Shown here: one piece after another, positions 56,775 to 64,000 of the stretch
Position numbering within the stretch: position 1 is the stretch's first letter
Layout: the number at the start of each line of letters is the position of its first letter
Assembly (NCBI GenBank): GCA_963789175.1
Contig: CAWBJO010000006.1
Location: 186,001 to 250,000 of the forward strand
DNA length: 64,000 bases
Direction: 5' to 3'
From: CAWBJO01 sp963789175
GTDB lineage: Bacteria > Pseudomonadota > Alphaproteobacteria > Rhizobiales > Aestuariivirgaceae
Made by a program: the position numbers and the translations under genes
The notes under the pieces: model-generated
The model's database searches: none
What the model was told of the DNA's origin: nothing
The model's input: only the letters and a program-made list of their open reading frames with translations

Positions 56775-57338
56775 ATGCGATCCGATCGCCGCCAGCGCCA
56801 GCCGACCAACGCCGTCCTCTTCGTCTCGGACGGAAACCCCGCGCCGGCCCTGTTCGCGGAAGCCATCATGAACCGGCTCGGTGCCGGCCGCTTCCTCGCG
56901 CAAAGCATCATCGAGCCGAGCCACACGCGCATGGACCCGCGGGCGCTCGAGGTTTTGCGCAGGTTCAACTACCGGACCGTCGGCCTTCGGCATCGGTCGC
57001 GCGACCAGTTCCATGGGCCGAAGGCGCCGTCGCTCGACTATGTCTTCGACCTCAATCCCGACGCCGGCACGTCCGCCAGAGCGCAGATCTGGCCAGGACA
57101 TCCCATCGTCGCCGCATGGCCCATCGCCGATCCGGCGATGGAGGCCGCGGACGACACCCAGCTCCGCCAGGCCTACGGCCAGGTCTACGGGCGGCTCTAC
57201 AGCCGGGTATCCATTTTCGTGACGCTGCCGCTCACCATGCTCGACCGCGCGGCGATCATGAACTGGCTACAGCGGCTCGGGAGCGACGAGGACATCGAGC
57301 TTCTAGCCGCCGATCCCTATTCCGAATCTCTCCCCTAG
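56775..57338 (+). CDS. Arsenate reductase/LMW-phosphatase-like protein without catalytic Cys
   Basis: A 187-residue protein that follows the ArsC/LMW-phosphatase fold along its length: AVLFVSDGNPAPALFAEAI, LEVLRRFNYRTVGLRHRSRD, KAPSLDYVFDLNPDAGTS, IWPGHPIVAAWPIADPA and RVSIFVTLPLTMLDR. The P-loop of the family reads C-x-G-N-x-x-R-S; here it is S-D-G-N-P-A-P-A, so the nucleophile Cys is Ser and the Arg is Pro. The second redox Cys region also lacks Cys. It is therefore probably a pseudoenzyme, perhaps a binding or regulatory protein. Its end overlaps the convergent Ldh gene by 36 bp. Confidence 0.8.
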   Translation: MRSDRRQRQPTNAVLFVSDGNPAPALFAEAIMNRLGAGRFLAQSIIEPSHTRMDPRALEVLRRFNYRTVGLRHRSRDQFHGPKAPSLDYVFDLNPDAGTSARAQIWPGHPIVAAWPIADPAMEAADDTQLRQAYGQVYGRLYSRVSIFVTLPLTMLDRAAIMNWLQRLGSDEDIELLAADPYSESLP

Positions 57339-58337
57339 GGTCGCGAGCTCGCGTTCCAGTCCGTCCGACAACGGAATGCCGCTCCTGCGCCGCTCATCCC
57401 GTGCCGCCCATTCGGGTCCGCCTGCCGCCTGTACCGGGGATCCGCCCGCGGCGTGCCCGGCGATGGCGGCGAGATATTCGGTGAACCGCTTTTCGAAGTG
57501 CTCCCGGCCGATGAAGGTCTCGGGATCGATGGCCATCAGGAAATAGCCGAGCCGCGATGCCTGGATTCCGAAGCCGTCTTCCTCGAAGGAGAGGTTCATG
57601 CCGAGCAGGACGGCGCTCAGGATTTCGACGACGCCCGCAAGTCCCGCTCCCTTGTAGCCGAACTCGGCGCCGCCGAGCGGCATCAGGGTTCGGGCCGCGG
57701 CGGGATCGCGCGTCTCGGCGCCTCGCGCATCGAGAGCCGTGCCGGGCGAAAGCTCGGCTCCCTCGGCCTGCCGGAGCAGGACGCGGTTCCATGGAATCGA
57801 ACTCGTCGCCATGTCGAGAAGGAATGGGTCGTGGCCCTTGAGCGGTGCGGCGAAAGACAGGGGATTGGTGCCGTGGAAAGGTTCGGCGCCGCCGTGCAAG
57901 GCGACGAGGGCGCCGGAGTTGCAGGCCACCAGTCCGATGAACCCGTTGTCGGCCGCCATGAGCGCATAGGCGCCAGCTGCGCCGAAGTGGTTGGCGTTCT
58001 TCACACCGGCCATGCCGATGCCGAGATCGGCGGCGATCGCGCAAGCCTCCTCCATGGCGAGATAGGTAGCAAAGTGGCCGAGGCCGTAGTCGGCATCGAC
58101 GAGGGCGACGGCGCGGCGCGGATGGGCGACACGGACCTCCGGGTTGCGGTTGACGAAGCCTCCCGCCAGGCAATCGACGTAGTAGCCGAGCAGCCGGATG
58201 CCATGCGTGTCCACTCCGTGCAGGCTTGCATGCAGCATGGCCCTGGCGCAGGCCGCGGCCTGGCCTTCGGTCGTGCCGGCGGCGCACAGGACGGCGGATG
58301 CGAACCGCGCCAAATCCTCCGGCGCGATCCGCTTCAT
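57303..58337 (-). CDS. Ldh-family (malate/L-lactate type 2) dehydrogenase
   Basis: A 344-residue NAD(P)-dependent oxidoreductase. Diagnostic features are HGVDTHGIRLLGYYVDCLAG (catalytic His), NANHFGAAGAYALMAADNGF and HGTNPLSFAAP. This family includes malate, ureidoglycolate, 2,3-diketogulonate and delta-1-piperideine-2-carboxylate reductases, so the substrate is open. It follows hss, 1 bp from its stop, suggesting a shared transcript. Confidence 0.88.
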   Translation of the reverse strand: MKRIAPEDLARFASAVLCAAGTTEGQAAACARAMLHASLHGVDTHGIRLLGYYVDCLAGGFVNRNPEVRVAHPRRAVALVDADYGLGHFATYLAMEEACAIAADLGIGMAGVKNANHFGAAGAYALMAADNGFIGLVACNSGALVALHGGAEPFHGTNPLSFAAPLKGHDPFLLDMATSSIPWNRVLLRQAEGAELSPGTALDARGAETRDPAAARTLMPLGGAEFGYKGAGLAGVVEILSAVLLGMNLSFEEDGFGIQASRLGYFLMAIDPETFIGREHFEKRFTEYLAAIAGHAAGGSPVQAAGGPEWAARDERRRSGIPLSDGLERELATLGERFGIGIGG

Positions 58338-58338
58338 C

Positions 58339-59766
58339 TCAGACGAGGACGTTGGTGAACTGCCAGGGATCGCGGCGATCGACCGCCTCGGGGAATAGCT
58401 TGCCGCGTTCCTGCGCCGGATTCCAGTCGGTGTACACGCCGGTGACCGGCCCGAGATAAGGCCTCTGGATTTCGAGGCAGCGGTCGAATTCCATCTCGTC
58501 GGTCTCGACGACGCCGCGCGCCGGGTTCTCGATCGCCCAGATCGTTCCGGCCAGAACCGCCGACGTCACCTGGAGGCCGGTGGCGTTCTGGTTGGGCGCG
58601 AGCTTGCGCGCCTCCTCGATCGAAAGCTGCGAGCCGTACCAGTAGGCGTTCTTCTTGTGGCCGTAGAGGAGGACACCGAGCTCGTCGATGCCGTCGACGA
58701 TCTCGTTCTCGTCGAGAATGTGGGACTTCTTCTGCCGCTCCCACTGCCGGCCGGCCATCTCATGCAGCGACAGCACGGCGTCGTTGCACGGGTGATAGGC
58801 ATAGTGGCAGGTCGGCCGATAGAGAACCTTCCTGCCCTTGCGCAGCGAGAAGTAGTCGGCGATCGAAATCGACTCGTTGTGGGTCACCAGGAAGCCAAGC
58901 TGCGGCCCGGCCGTCGGCACCCAGGAGCGTACCCGCGTGCCGGCGCCGGGGCTGAGAAGGTAGATGGCCGCGCCGTTCCCGAAATTGTGCTTGCGGCCGA
59001 TCGAGGGCAGCTTCTTCTCATGCGTACCCCAGCCAAGCTCGGCGGGCTGCAGTCCTTCGGAAATGAAGCCATCCACCGACCAGGTGTTCCAGAAGGTGTT
59101 GAGCGGCTTCGGCGACTTGGCGCGCTGCGTGTCGCGTTCGGCGATGTGGATGCCCTTGACGCCGAGGCTCTTCATGAGCTTGCCCCAGCCTTCGCGCGAC
59201 GTCGGGACCGCGACGTCCTTGCCGAGATCGTGGGCGATGTTGACGAGGGCCTGCTTCACGAACCAGGACACCATGCCGGGATTGGCGCCGCAGCAGCTGA
59301 CGGCCGTCGACTTTCCTTCCGACTTCGCCTTGAGCTTCAGCATGGTGTCGCGAAGCGCGTAGTTGGAGCGTTGCGACGGGTTGAGCTTCGGGTTGTCGTA
59401 GAAGCCCGGCCAGGGCTCGACGACGGTGTCGATATAGAGACACCCCAGATCCATGGACATCTTCATCAGGTCGACGGACGAGGTGTCGACCGACAGATTG
59501 ACGATCAGGCCGGGGCCGGGGCCTTGGGTGAGAAGCGGCTTCAGAGTGTCGACGTAGTTCTCCCTGGTGATCGCCAGCTTGACGAAGCTCAGCCCCTCCT
59601 TGTCCACGAGCTGCTTGTTCGTGTCGTCGGGGTCGATGACGACGAACTTCTTCCGGTCGAGCTGCAGATGGCGCAGCAGCAGGGGAAGCGTGCCCCGGCC
59701 GATGGAGCCAAAACCGATCATGACGATCGGACCGCGGAACTCAGCATGGATTTGGGAAGGAGCCAT
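58339..59766 (-). CDS. hss: Homospermidine synthase
   Basis: A 475-residue enzyme that makes sym-homospermidine from two putrescines (or putrescine and spermidine) with NAD. The Rossmann motif is IVMIGFGSIGRGTLPLLLRH. Other family stretches are PGFYDNPKLNPSQRSNYALR, CCGANPGMVSWFVKQAL, and RPTCHYAYHPCNDAVLSLHE. Bacterial Hss is characteristic of alphaproteobacteria. It is 1 bp from the Ldh-family gene and may share a transcript with it. Confidence 0.95.
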   Translation of the reverse strand: MAPSQIHAEFRGPIVMIGFGSIGRGTLPLLLRHLQLDRKKFVVIDPDDTNKQLVDKEGLSFVKLAITRENYVDTLKPLLTQGPGPGLIVNLSVDTSSVDLMKMSMDLGCLYIDTVVEPWPGFYDNPKLNPSQRSNYALRDTMLKLKAKSEGKSTAVSCCGANPGMVSWFVKQALVNIAHDLGKDVAVPTSREGWGKLMKSLGVKGIHIAERDTQRAKSPKPLNTFWNTWSVDGFISEGLQPAELGWGTHEKKLPSIGRKHNFGNGAAIYLLSPGAGTRVRSWVPTAGPQLGFLVTHNESISIADYFSLRKGRKVLYRPTCHYAYHPCNDAVLSLHEMAGRQWERQKKSHILDENEIVDGIDELGVLLYGHKKNAYWYGSQLSIEEARKLAPNQNATGLQVTSAVLAGTIWAIENPARGVVETDEMEFDRCLEIQRPYLGPVTGVYTDWNPAQERGKLFPEAVDRRDPWQFTNVLV

Positions 59767-59897
59767 TGGTGGGAATCTCGCTTGTTACCGAAGGGACGCA
59801 GCTCTCGAGCCGGTGGACGTGGTCGCAAACATGGGCGCCGAATTCAAGCGGAATCACCGGCCGGCCGACGAGGCAGGGGTGATGGCCCGATCGAGGT

Positions 59898-60512
59898 TCA
59901 GGGCCGCCGCGCCAGGGCGAGACCAATGCCGGCGCAGACGTAGAAAGCCGCAGCAAGCCGGTTGCGCACGTCGCCCCGAGCAGCCAGAAGCCCGCGTGCC
60001 TTTGCGGACAGGATCGCCCAGAGCCCGTCCAAGACGACGGCAATGGCGAGGAAGGTGAGCGACAGGAGAAAGAGCTGGCCGACGACGTTGCCGCCTGCAT
60101 CGACGAACTGCGGAAGAAAAACGCCGTAGAAGAGGAGCGTCTTCGGATTGGTCAGGGACACGAGAAAGCCGCGGAGAAAGATCTCCGTCATCGCGCGCGG
60201 CTGGGCCGGCGTGCGGGTCAGGTCGACGGCCGGGGCCCGCCAGGCCGACAGCGCCAGGAACAGGAGATAGGCCACGCCGATCCAACGGAGCCACTCGAAG
60301 GCGTGGGCGAGAGTGGTGAGCACCGTCGTCATGCCGATCATGGCCACGGCGAGCTGTATGACCATCGCCGCGCTCGTGCCGGCCACCGTCATGAGACCAT
60401 AGCGCGTCCCGTGCGCGATGCTGTTGGCGACGATCAGCCCGACGTTCGGGCCGGGGATGAGGATCAGCACGGTCGTCGCGGCGACGAAAGCGAGATAAAC
60501 GCCAAGAGTCAT
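59898..60512 (-). CDS. LysE/RhtB-family exporter
   Basis: A 204-residue membrane protein with six helices: MTLGVYLAFVAATTVLILIP, GPNVGLIVANSIAHGTRYGL, FLVSLTNPKTLLFYGVFLPQ and a C-terminal helix. LysE/RhtB proteins export amino acids. Start ATG 60512. It lies 131 bp upstream of hss in the same direction, which might link it to polyamine or precursor export; this is inference. Divergent from the amidohydrolase. Confidence 0.88.
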   Translation of the reverse strand: MTLGVYLAFVAATTVLILIPGPNVGLIVANSIAHGTRYGLMTVAGTSAAMVIQLAVAMIGMTTVLTTLAHAFEWLRWIGVAYLLFLALSAWRAPAVDLTRTPAQPRAMTEIFLRGFLVSLTNPKTLLFYGVFLPQFVDAGGNVVGQLFLLSLTFLAIAVVLDGLWAILSAKARGLLAARGDVRNRLAAAFYVCAGIGLALARRP

Positions 60513-60647
60513 GGGGCCTGCTCCAGTGCGGCGACCATGGCATGGGAGGCACGGCGCAGCAACCGGCCGGGCGGCGATTGTCAGCAGCTTCGCCTTCGTC
60601 CTAGACTTCCTCGCGACAGTGCCGACCGTGCCAGGAGGGGAGCCGGC

Positions 60648-61505
60648 GTGATCAACTACCCCGTCGTCGACAGCCATGTGCATCTCACCGATCCGGCTCG
60701 CTTCGGCTATGCGTGGACGGCGGGGGCGCCGGTCCTGAAGCGGCGGGTCCTGCCGGCCGATCTCGACCGGGCGGCGGAACCCTACAAGGTGGACACGATC
60801 GTCTTCGTCGAAGTGGACGTCGACCATCCGCAGCACGTGAGCGAAGCGAAGTGGGTGCAGGAGCTGGCCCACGGCGAACCGCGCCTCAAGGGCTTGGTCG
60901 CCAGCCTGCCACTCGAGACGGGCAAGGCCGTCGAAGCGGAGCTGGAACAGCTCCGGCGTCTCCCCATCCTGCGGGCGATCCGCCGGCTAATCCAGAACCA
61001 GCCGGACCCGGACTTCTGCATCCGCCCCGACTTCGTCGCCGGCCTCAAGCTCCTCGCGGCGCACGACATAGCCTTCGACATCTGCGTGTTCCATCATCAC
61101 CTGCCGAACGTGGTCCGCATGGTCGCCCAGTGCCCGGAGGTTCGTTTCGTCCTCGACCACATAGGCAAGCCGGCGATCAAGGCGGGTCGCCTCGATCCGT
61201 GGCGGCGCGACCTCAAGGAGCTCGCCGCGCATCCGAACGTCTGGTGCAAGATTTCCGGCGTGCCGACCGAAGCCGACCACAAAAGCTGGACGCGCGAGCA
61301 GCTCAAGCCCTACATCGCGCACGCCGTCGAGAGCTTCGGGTTCGACCGCGTGATGTATGGCGGCGACTGGCACGTCGTCGAGTTGGCGTGCCCCTATCCC
61401 CAATGGCTGGACATCGTCGACTGGACCGTTGCGGGCGCGACGGAGGAAGAGCGGCGAAAGCTCTTCCGCGACAATGCGATCCGCTTCTACCGCCTGGGCA
61501 GATGA
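60648..61505 (+). CDS. Amidohydrolase 2-family metal-dependent hydrolase
   Basis: A 285-residue TIM-barrel hydrolase. The metal motif is VVDSHVHLTD (HxH); VLDHIGKPAIKAG and MYGGDWHVVELACPYPQW are the strand motifs with further ligands. Relatives include L-fuconolactonase, L-rhamnonolactonase and 2-pyrone-4,6-dicarboxylate hydrolases, so a lactone substrate is plausible. GTG at 60648 has AGGAGGGG. It overlaps the next gene by 4 bp (ATGA). Confidence 0.87.
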   Translation: MINYPVVDSHVHLTDPARFGYAWTAGAPVLKRRVLPADLDRAAEPYKVDTIVFVEVDVDHPQHVSEAKWVQELAHGEPRLKGLVASLPLETGKAVEAELEQLRRLPILRAIRRLIQNQPDPDFCIRPDFVAGLKLLAAHDIAFDICVFHHHLPNVVRMVAQCPEVRFVLDHIGKPAIKAGRLDPWRRDLKELAAHPNVWCKISGVPTEADHKSWTREQLKPYIAHAVESFGFDRVMYGGDWHVVELACPYPQWLDIVDWTVAGATEEERRKLFRDNAIRFYRLGR

Positions 61506-62662
61506 ATCCCGAGAGCCTCAGGCGCAAGGCCTACAGCATCGCAGCCATGCGGGATCTCGCGCGGCGGATGCTGCCGCGTCCGGTGTTCGATTTTGCCGAC
61601 GGCGGCGCCGAGGACGAGACGACGCTCAGGCGCAGCGAGGCCGCCTATTCCGACATCGCATTCCTGCCGCGGCCGCTCAACGGCGCCGAGACAAGAGACC
61701 TGTCCGTGACGCTGTTCGGCAAGCGCCTGGCGCTGCCGGTCATCATCGGCCCGACCGGACTTGCCGGGCTGTTCTGGCCAGGCGGCGAAATTTGCGCCGC
61801 CCGCGCCGCGGCGGCGGCCGGCACCGCGTTCTGCCTCAGCCACGCTTCGGTCTGCACGCTCGAAGACCTGGCATCGACCGGGACCAGCCCCCGCTGGATG
61901 CAAATCTTCGTCTATCGCGACCGCGGCTTCACCCGGGAACTGGCGGAACGCGCCGAGCGCGCCGGATTCGATGCGCTGGTGCTGACGGTCGACAACCAGA
62001 TGACGGGCAACCGCGAGCGCGACATCCGGAACGGCTTCACGATCCCGCCGCGCCTCGGGCCGGCGCAGCTCGCGGCAATGGCCATCAAGTGCGGCTGGCT
62101 GTGGCGGATGCGGCGCGATCTTAGGCGCATCACCTTCGCCAACTACGTGCGGGCGGGCGAAGCCGCCGATCTCAAAACGCTCGCCAGCCGGATGCCGTCG
62201 CTCCTCGATCCGTCGATGTCGTGGAAGGACGTCGAGGCGCTGCGCAGCGTCTGGAAGCGGCCTTTGATCCTCAAGGGCATCCTGCATCCGGAGGAGGCGC
62301 GAAAGGCGGCGGCATTGGGCGTCGACGCGATCATCGTGTCGAACCACGGCGGACGCCAGCTCGACGGAACACCGGCATCGATCGAGGCGCTGCCGGCCAT
62401 CGTGGCCGCGGTCGAAGGCCGTATGCCGATCCTGATCGACGGCGGTATCCGGCGGGGCAGCGACGTCGCCAAGGCCGTGGCGCTCGGAGCGACGGCATGC
62501 CTCATCGGACGCCCAACTTTGTGGGGCCTGGCGGTCGACGGGGAAGAGGGCGTGCGGCGGGTCCTCGACATCTACCGCATCGAGCTTGACCGGGTGATGG
62601 CGCTGCTCGGCGCGGCGAGGCTTTCCGATCTCGGTCCCGAACTCCTGATGCGGGCGCGGTAG
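61502..62662 (+). CDS. FMN-dependent alpha-hydroxyacid dehydrogenase
   Basis: A 386-residue TIM-barrel flavoenzyme. Catalytic base region is VSNHGGRQLDG (His-x-x-R-Q-L-D); the phosphate-binding end is LIDGGIRRGSDVAKAVALGA; the N-terminal FDFADGGAEDE fits LldD/glycolate-oxidase members. Substrate: L-lactate, mandelate or another 2-hydroxyacid. The ATG overlaps the amidohydrolase stop, so the two are likely consecutive steps (lactone to hydroxyacid to ketoacid, inference). Confidence 0.88.
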   Translation: MNPESLRRKAYSIAAMRDLARRMLPRPVFDFADGGAEDETTLRRSEAAYSDIAFLPRPLNGAETRDLSVTLFGKRLALPVIIGPTGLAGLFWPGGEICAARAAAAAGTAFCLSHASVCTLEDLASTGTSPRWMQIFVYRDRGFTRELAERAERAGFDALVLTVDNQMTGNRERDIRNGFTIPPRLGPAQLAAMAIKCGWLWRMRRDLRRITFANYVRAGEAADLKTLASRMPSLLDPSMSWKDVEALRSVWKRPLILKGILHPEEARKAAALGVDAIIVSNHGGRQLDGTPASIEALPAIVAAVEGRMPILIDGGIRRGSDVAKAVALGATACLIGRPTLWGLAVDGEEGVRRVLDIYRIELDRVMALLGAARLSDLGPELLMRAR

Positions 62663-62707
62663 GCTTATTCTTCTACAAAGCCAAGCGAAGTATTGTAGGA
62701 GGAGCGG

Positions 62708-62776
62708 ATGACGATCGAGACTTCCGCGCAGCGCGCCGCACGGAGCCAGCAACTCAGCGAATTCCTGGCTCGCTAG
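62708..62776 (+). CDS. Micro-ORF with strong ribosome site
   Basis: A 22-codon ORF, MTIETSAQRAARSQQLSEFL plus two residues, with TAGGAGGAGCGG just before it. It could be a genuine short peptide or the remnant of a truncated gene: an excellent start followed by an early stop. No homologue was recognised. Confidence 0.35.
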   Translation: MTIETSAQRAARSQQLSEFLAR

Positions 62777-62829
62777 GACCTGCGCTGTCAATGGCGAGGC
62801 GAATTCGGCTCAACCGCTAATAGAGCGCG

Positions 62830-63768
62830 TCACTTCTCTTCGAAGGGGTCGACCTCGATCCGGCGTCCGACCATGAAGGCGTCGGCGACGAGCTGCAGCG
62901 GCGCTGCGTCGATATCGCTCTCGCCGGTGCGAAGAAGCTCGGAGAAGCGGACGTAGATGTCCTCGTACTCGCGAGACGGCCGCTCCAGCACCAGCTTCCC
63001 ACTGATCTCCAGCCGGGCTCCACCCTTCATCAGCTTCAGTTCCTCGCCACGATCGAGGGCGATGGTGATGTTCCAAGTCTGCTCGCCTTCCTGACGCCAG
63101 TCGAACTCGGCGCGCATGTCCTTGGGGCCTGCGTCTTCGGTGCGAAATTTCAGGCGGGCGGCGATCGGAGTTTCGCGGTTCCTGGGAATGAAGAGCTCCG
63201 CGTTATCGACGAAAATCGGCACGGGGAGGATCTTCGTCAGTATCGACAGGGCGTTGATGCCGGGGTCGAATACCCCGAAACCGCCGGCATTCCAGATCCA
63301 TTCCTGGCCGGGATGCCAGCGCCGAACGTCTTCCTTCCATTCGATGTCGATCGACGCGGCCGGCCGCGACGAGAGCAGCCGCCGCGTTTCTTCGACGGCG
63401 GCGTTGTACTGCGAATGCCAGGTGGCGAAGATGACCCGGTCGTGCCGGCGACCGAGCTTGGCGAGCTCGTGCAGCTCGGACACGGTCGGCGTCGGCGGCT
63501 TCTCGAGGAGGACGTGCTTGCCGGCGCGCAGCGCTTCAGCGGCGATGGCGTAGCGGGCGCGCGGCGGCGTGCAGATCGCCACGGCATCGAGCCCGGCAAT
63601 GCTCCCATACATCTCGTGCGGCGTGGCGAAGACCGGAACGCCGTCCGGATGGATGCCGCGCTGGCTCACGACGGCAGCAAGCTCGAAATCCTGATTCTTG
63701 GCGATGACCGGCAGGTGCTGGTCCTGGGCGATCTTGCCGATGCCGATGATGCCGATCCTAAAGGGCAA
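62830..63768 (-). CDS. Gfo/Idh/MocA-family oxidoreductase, D-galactose dehydrogenase-like
   Basis: A 312-residue NAD(P)-binding sugar dehydrogenase. N-terminal Rossmann motif IGIIGIGKIAQDQHLPVIAK, EKP motif in KHVLLEKPPTPTVSEL, and a C-terminal alpha/beta domain including EWIWNAGGFGVFDPGINALS. The sequence style matches galactose 1-dehydrogenase (Gal/AraDH), converting the sugar to its lactone. This gives a sensible link with the lactonase-like amidohydrolase 1.3 kb away. It is 45 bp from the O-methyltransferase. Confidence 0.85.
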   Translation of the reverse strand: MPFRIGIIGIGKIAQDQHLPVIAKNQDFELAAVVSQRGIHPDGVPVFATPHEMYGSIAGLDAVAICTPPRARYAIAAEALRAGKHVLLEKPPTPTVSELHELAKLGRRHDRVIFATWHSQYNAAVEETRRLLSSRPAASIDIEWKEDVRRWHPGQEWIWNAGGFGVFDPGINALSILTKILPVPIFVDNAELFIPRNRETPIAARLKFRTEDAGPKDMRAEFDWRQEGEQTWNITIALDRGEELKLMKGGARLEISGKLVLERPSREYEDIYVRFSELLRTGESDIDAAPLQLVADAFMVGRRIEVDPFEEK

Positions 63769-63813
63769 GCTTCACCTCCGACGATGCGGACGCGGACGGG
63801 CAGCGCGGCGGCG

Positions 63814-64000
63814 TCATTTCACGACCGCCAGGGCGAGCCCATCGTGCCCCTTGATGCCGACCTGCTGCAGGATGACGGATTCGAGCCGCGGGTGGCCAGC
63901 CAGCGCCACATTGAAGGTGCGCGCCGCTTTCGCCGTGGAGTCACCGTCGTTGCGCATCACCTCGCCTTCCCGGATGACGTTGTCGGCGAGAATGAGGGTG
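63814..64000 (-). CDS. SAM-dependent O-methyltransferase, C-terminal part
   Basis: The last 61 residues of a protein that runs off the window: ILADNVIREGEVMRNDGDST, AARTFNVALAGHPRLESVIL, ending GHDGLALAVVK. The DN(V/A)L pattern and the final LxxA(R/V)K ending match class I O-methyltransferases of the catechol O-methyltransferase type (methyltransferase family 3). Probably cytoplasmic; the substrate is not visible. Confidence 0.65.
   Translation of the reverse strand, partial: TLILADNVIREGEVMRNDGDSTAKAARTFNVALAGHPRLESVILQQVGIKGHDGLALAVVK

Noticed and set aside
1..64000. CRISPR arrays, insertion sequences, rRNA genes
   Set aside because: No regularly spaced repeats, terminal inverted repeats with transposase, or rRNA sequence was seen in the window.

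Overview
The window is 64 kb of GC-rich chromosomal DNA from an alphaproteobacterium, most likely a member of Hyphomicrobiales (Rhizobiales). Supporting this are a BA14K-family protein, homospermidine synthase, the cysG-DUF2849-cysI-DUF934-cysH sulfite-reduction cluster, the SdhE/mfd/recG/DUF502 neighbourhood, HspQ, and a perfect EcfG-type promoter. The genus cannot be fixed from sequence reading alone. One tRNA gene (Lys, TTT) is present. No rRNA, CRISPR array, transposase or integrase was seen.

Layout. 0.1-5.1 kb: small exported proteins, including two tandem FecR-domain proteins, and an EamA exporter. 5.1-11.5 kb: a more A+T-rich accessory stretch ending at tRNA-Lys, with an exported truncated haemoglobin, a Cache protein, an orphan sulfite oxidase, an LpxL-like acyltransferase, a deaminase and several small unknowns. 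11.7-27.1 kb: core genes (two SPOR proteins, glmU, glmS, DUF502, recG, sdhE, mfd, a DsbA-family protein, a family 5 solute-binding protein, hspQ). 27.3-34.8 kb: a UbiH-type hydroxylase, a DUF2182/DUF1326 pair, GST, peroxiredoxin, BA14K, and a dimethylglycine-dehydrogenase-type gene broken by three same-sense frameshifts. 34.9-40.0 kb: an accessory island with a low-GC HTH/PIN toxin-antitoxin pair preceded by four 9-bp repeats, a candidate multibranched RNA, a cluster of DnaA-box-like sites, an ArsR/SRPBCC pair and a Doc toxin module.

40.1-46.5 kb: rhodanese and metZ, a GNAT enzyme, and a CUT2 sugar ABC transporter whose two permeases are fused and carry a frameshift. 46.6-51.6 kb: a tightly overlapped sulfate-assimilation operon (ferredoxin, siroheme synthase, DUF2849, sulfite reductase, DUF934, APS reductase). 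51.7-55.7 kb: an XRE/cupin regulator and a branched-chain amino-acid-type ABC transporter with no solute-binding protein and with eroded ATPase motifs. 55.7-64 kb: an EamA exporter, a catalytically dead arsenate-reductase-like protein, Ldh-family dehydrogenase, homospermidine synthase, a LysE exporter, an amidohydrolase coupled to an FMN alpha-hydroxyacid dehydrogenase, a Gfo/Idh/MocA dehydrogenase and a truncated O-methyltransferase.

Sulfur metabolism recurs in the window: sulfite production and reduction (cysH, cysG, cysI), sulfite oxidation (the orphan oxidase), sulfur transfer (rhodanese) and sulfide incorporation into homocysteine (MetZ). The most interesting unexplained signals are the multibranched RNA element at 37084-37237, the LIV-type transporter with eroded ATPase sites, the dead LMW-phosphatase-fold protein, the iteron-like repeats ahead of the toxin-antitoxin pair, and the uncharacterised DUF2182/DUF1326 cysteine-rich pair.
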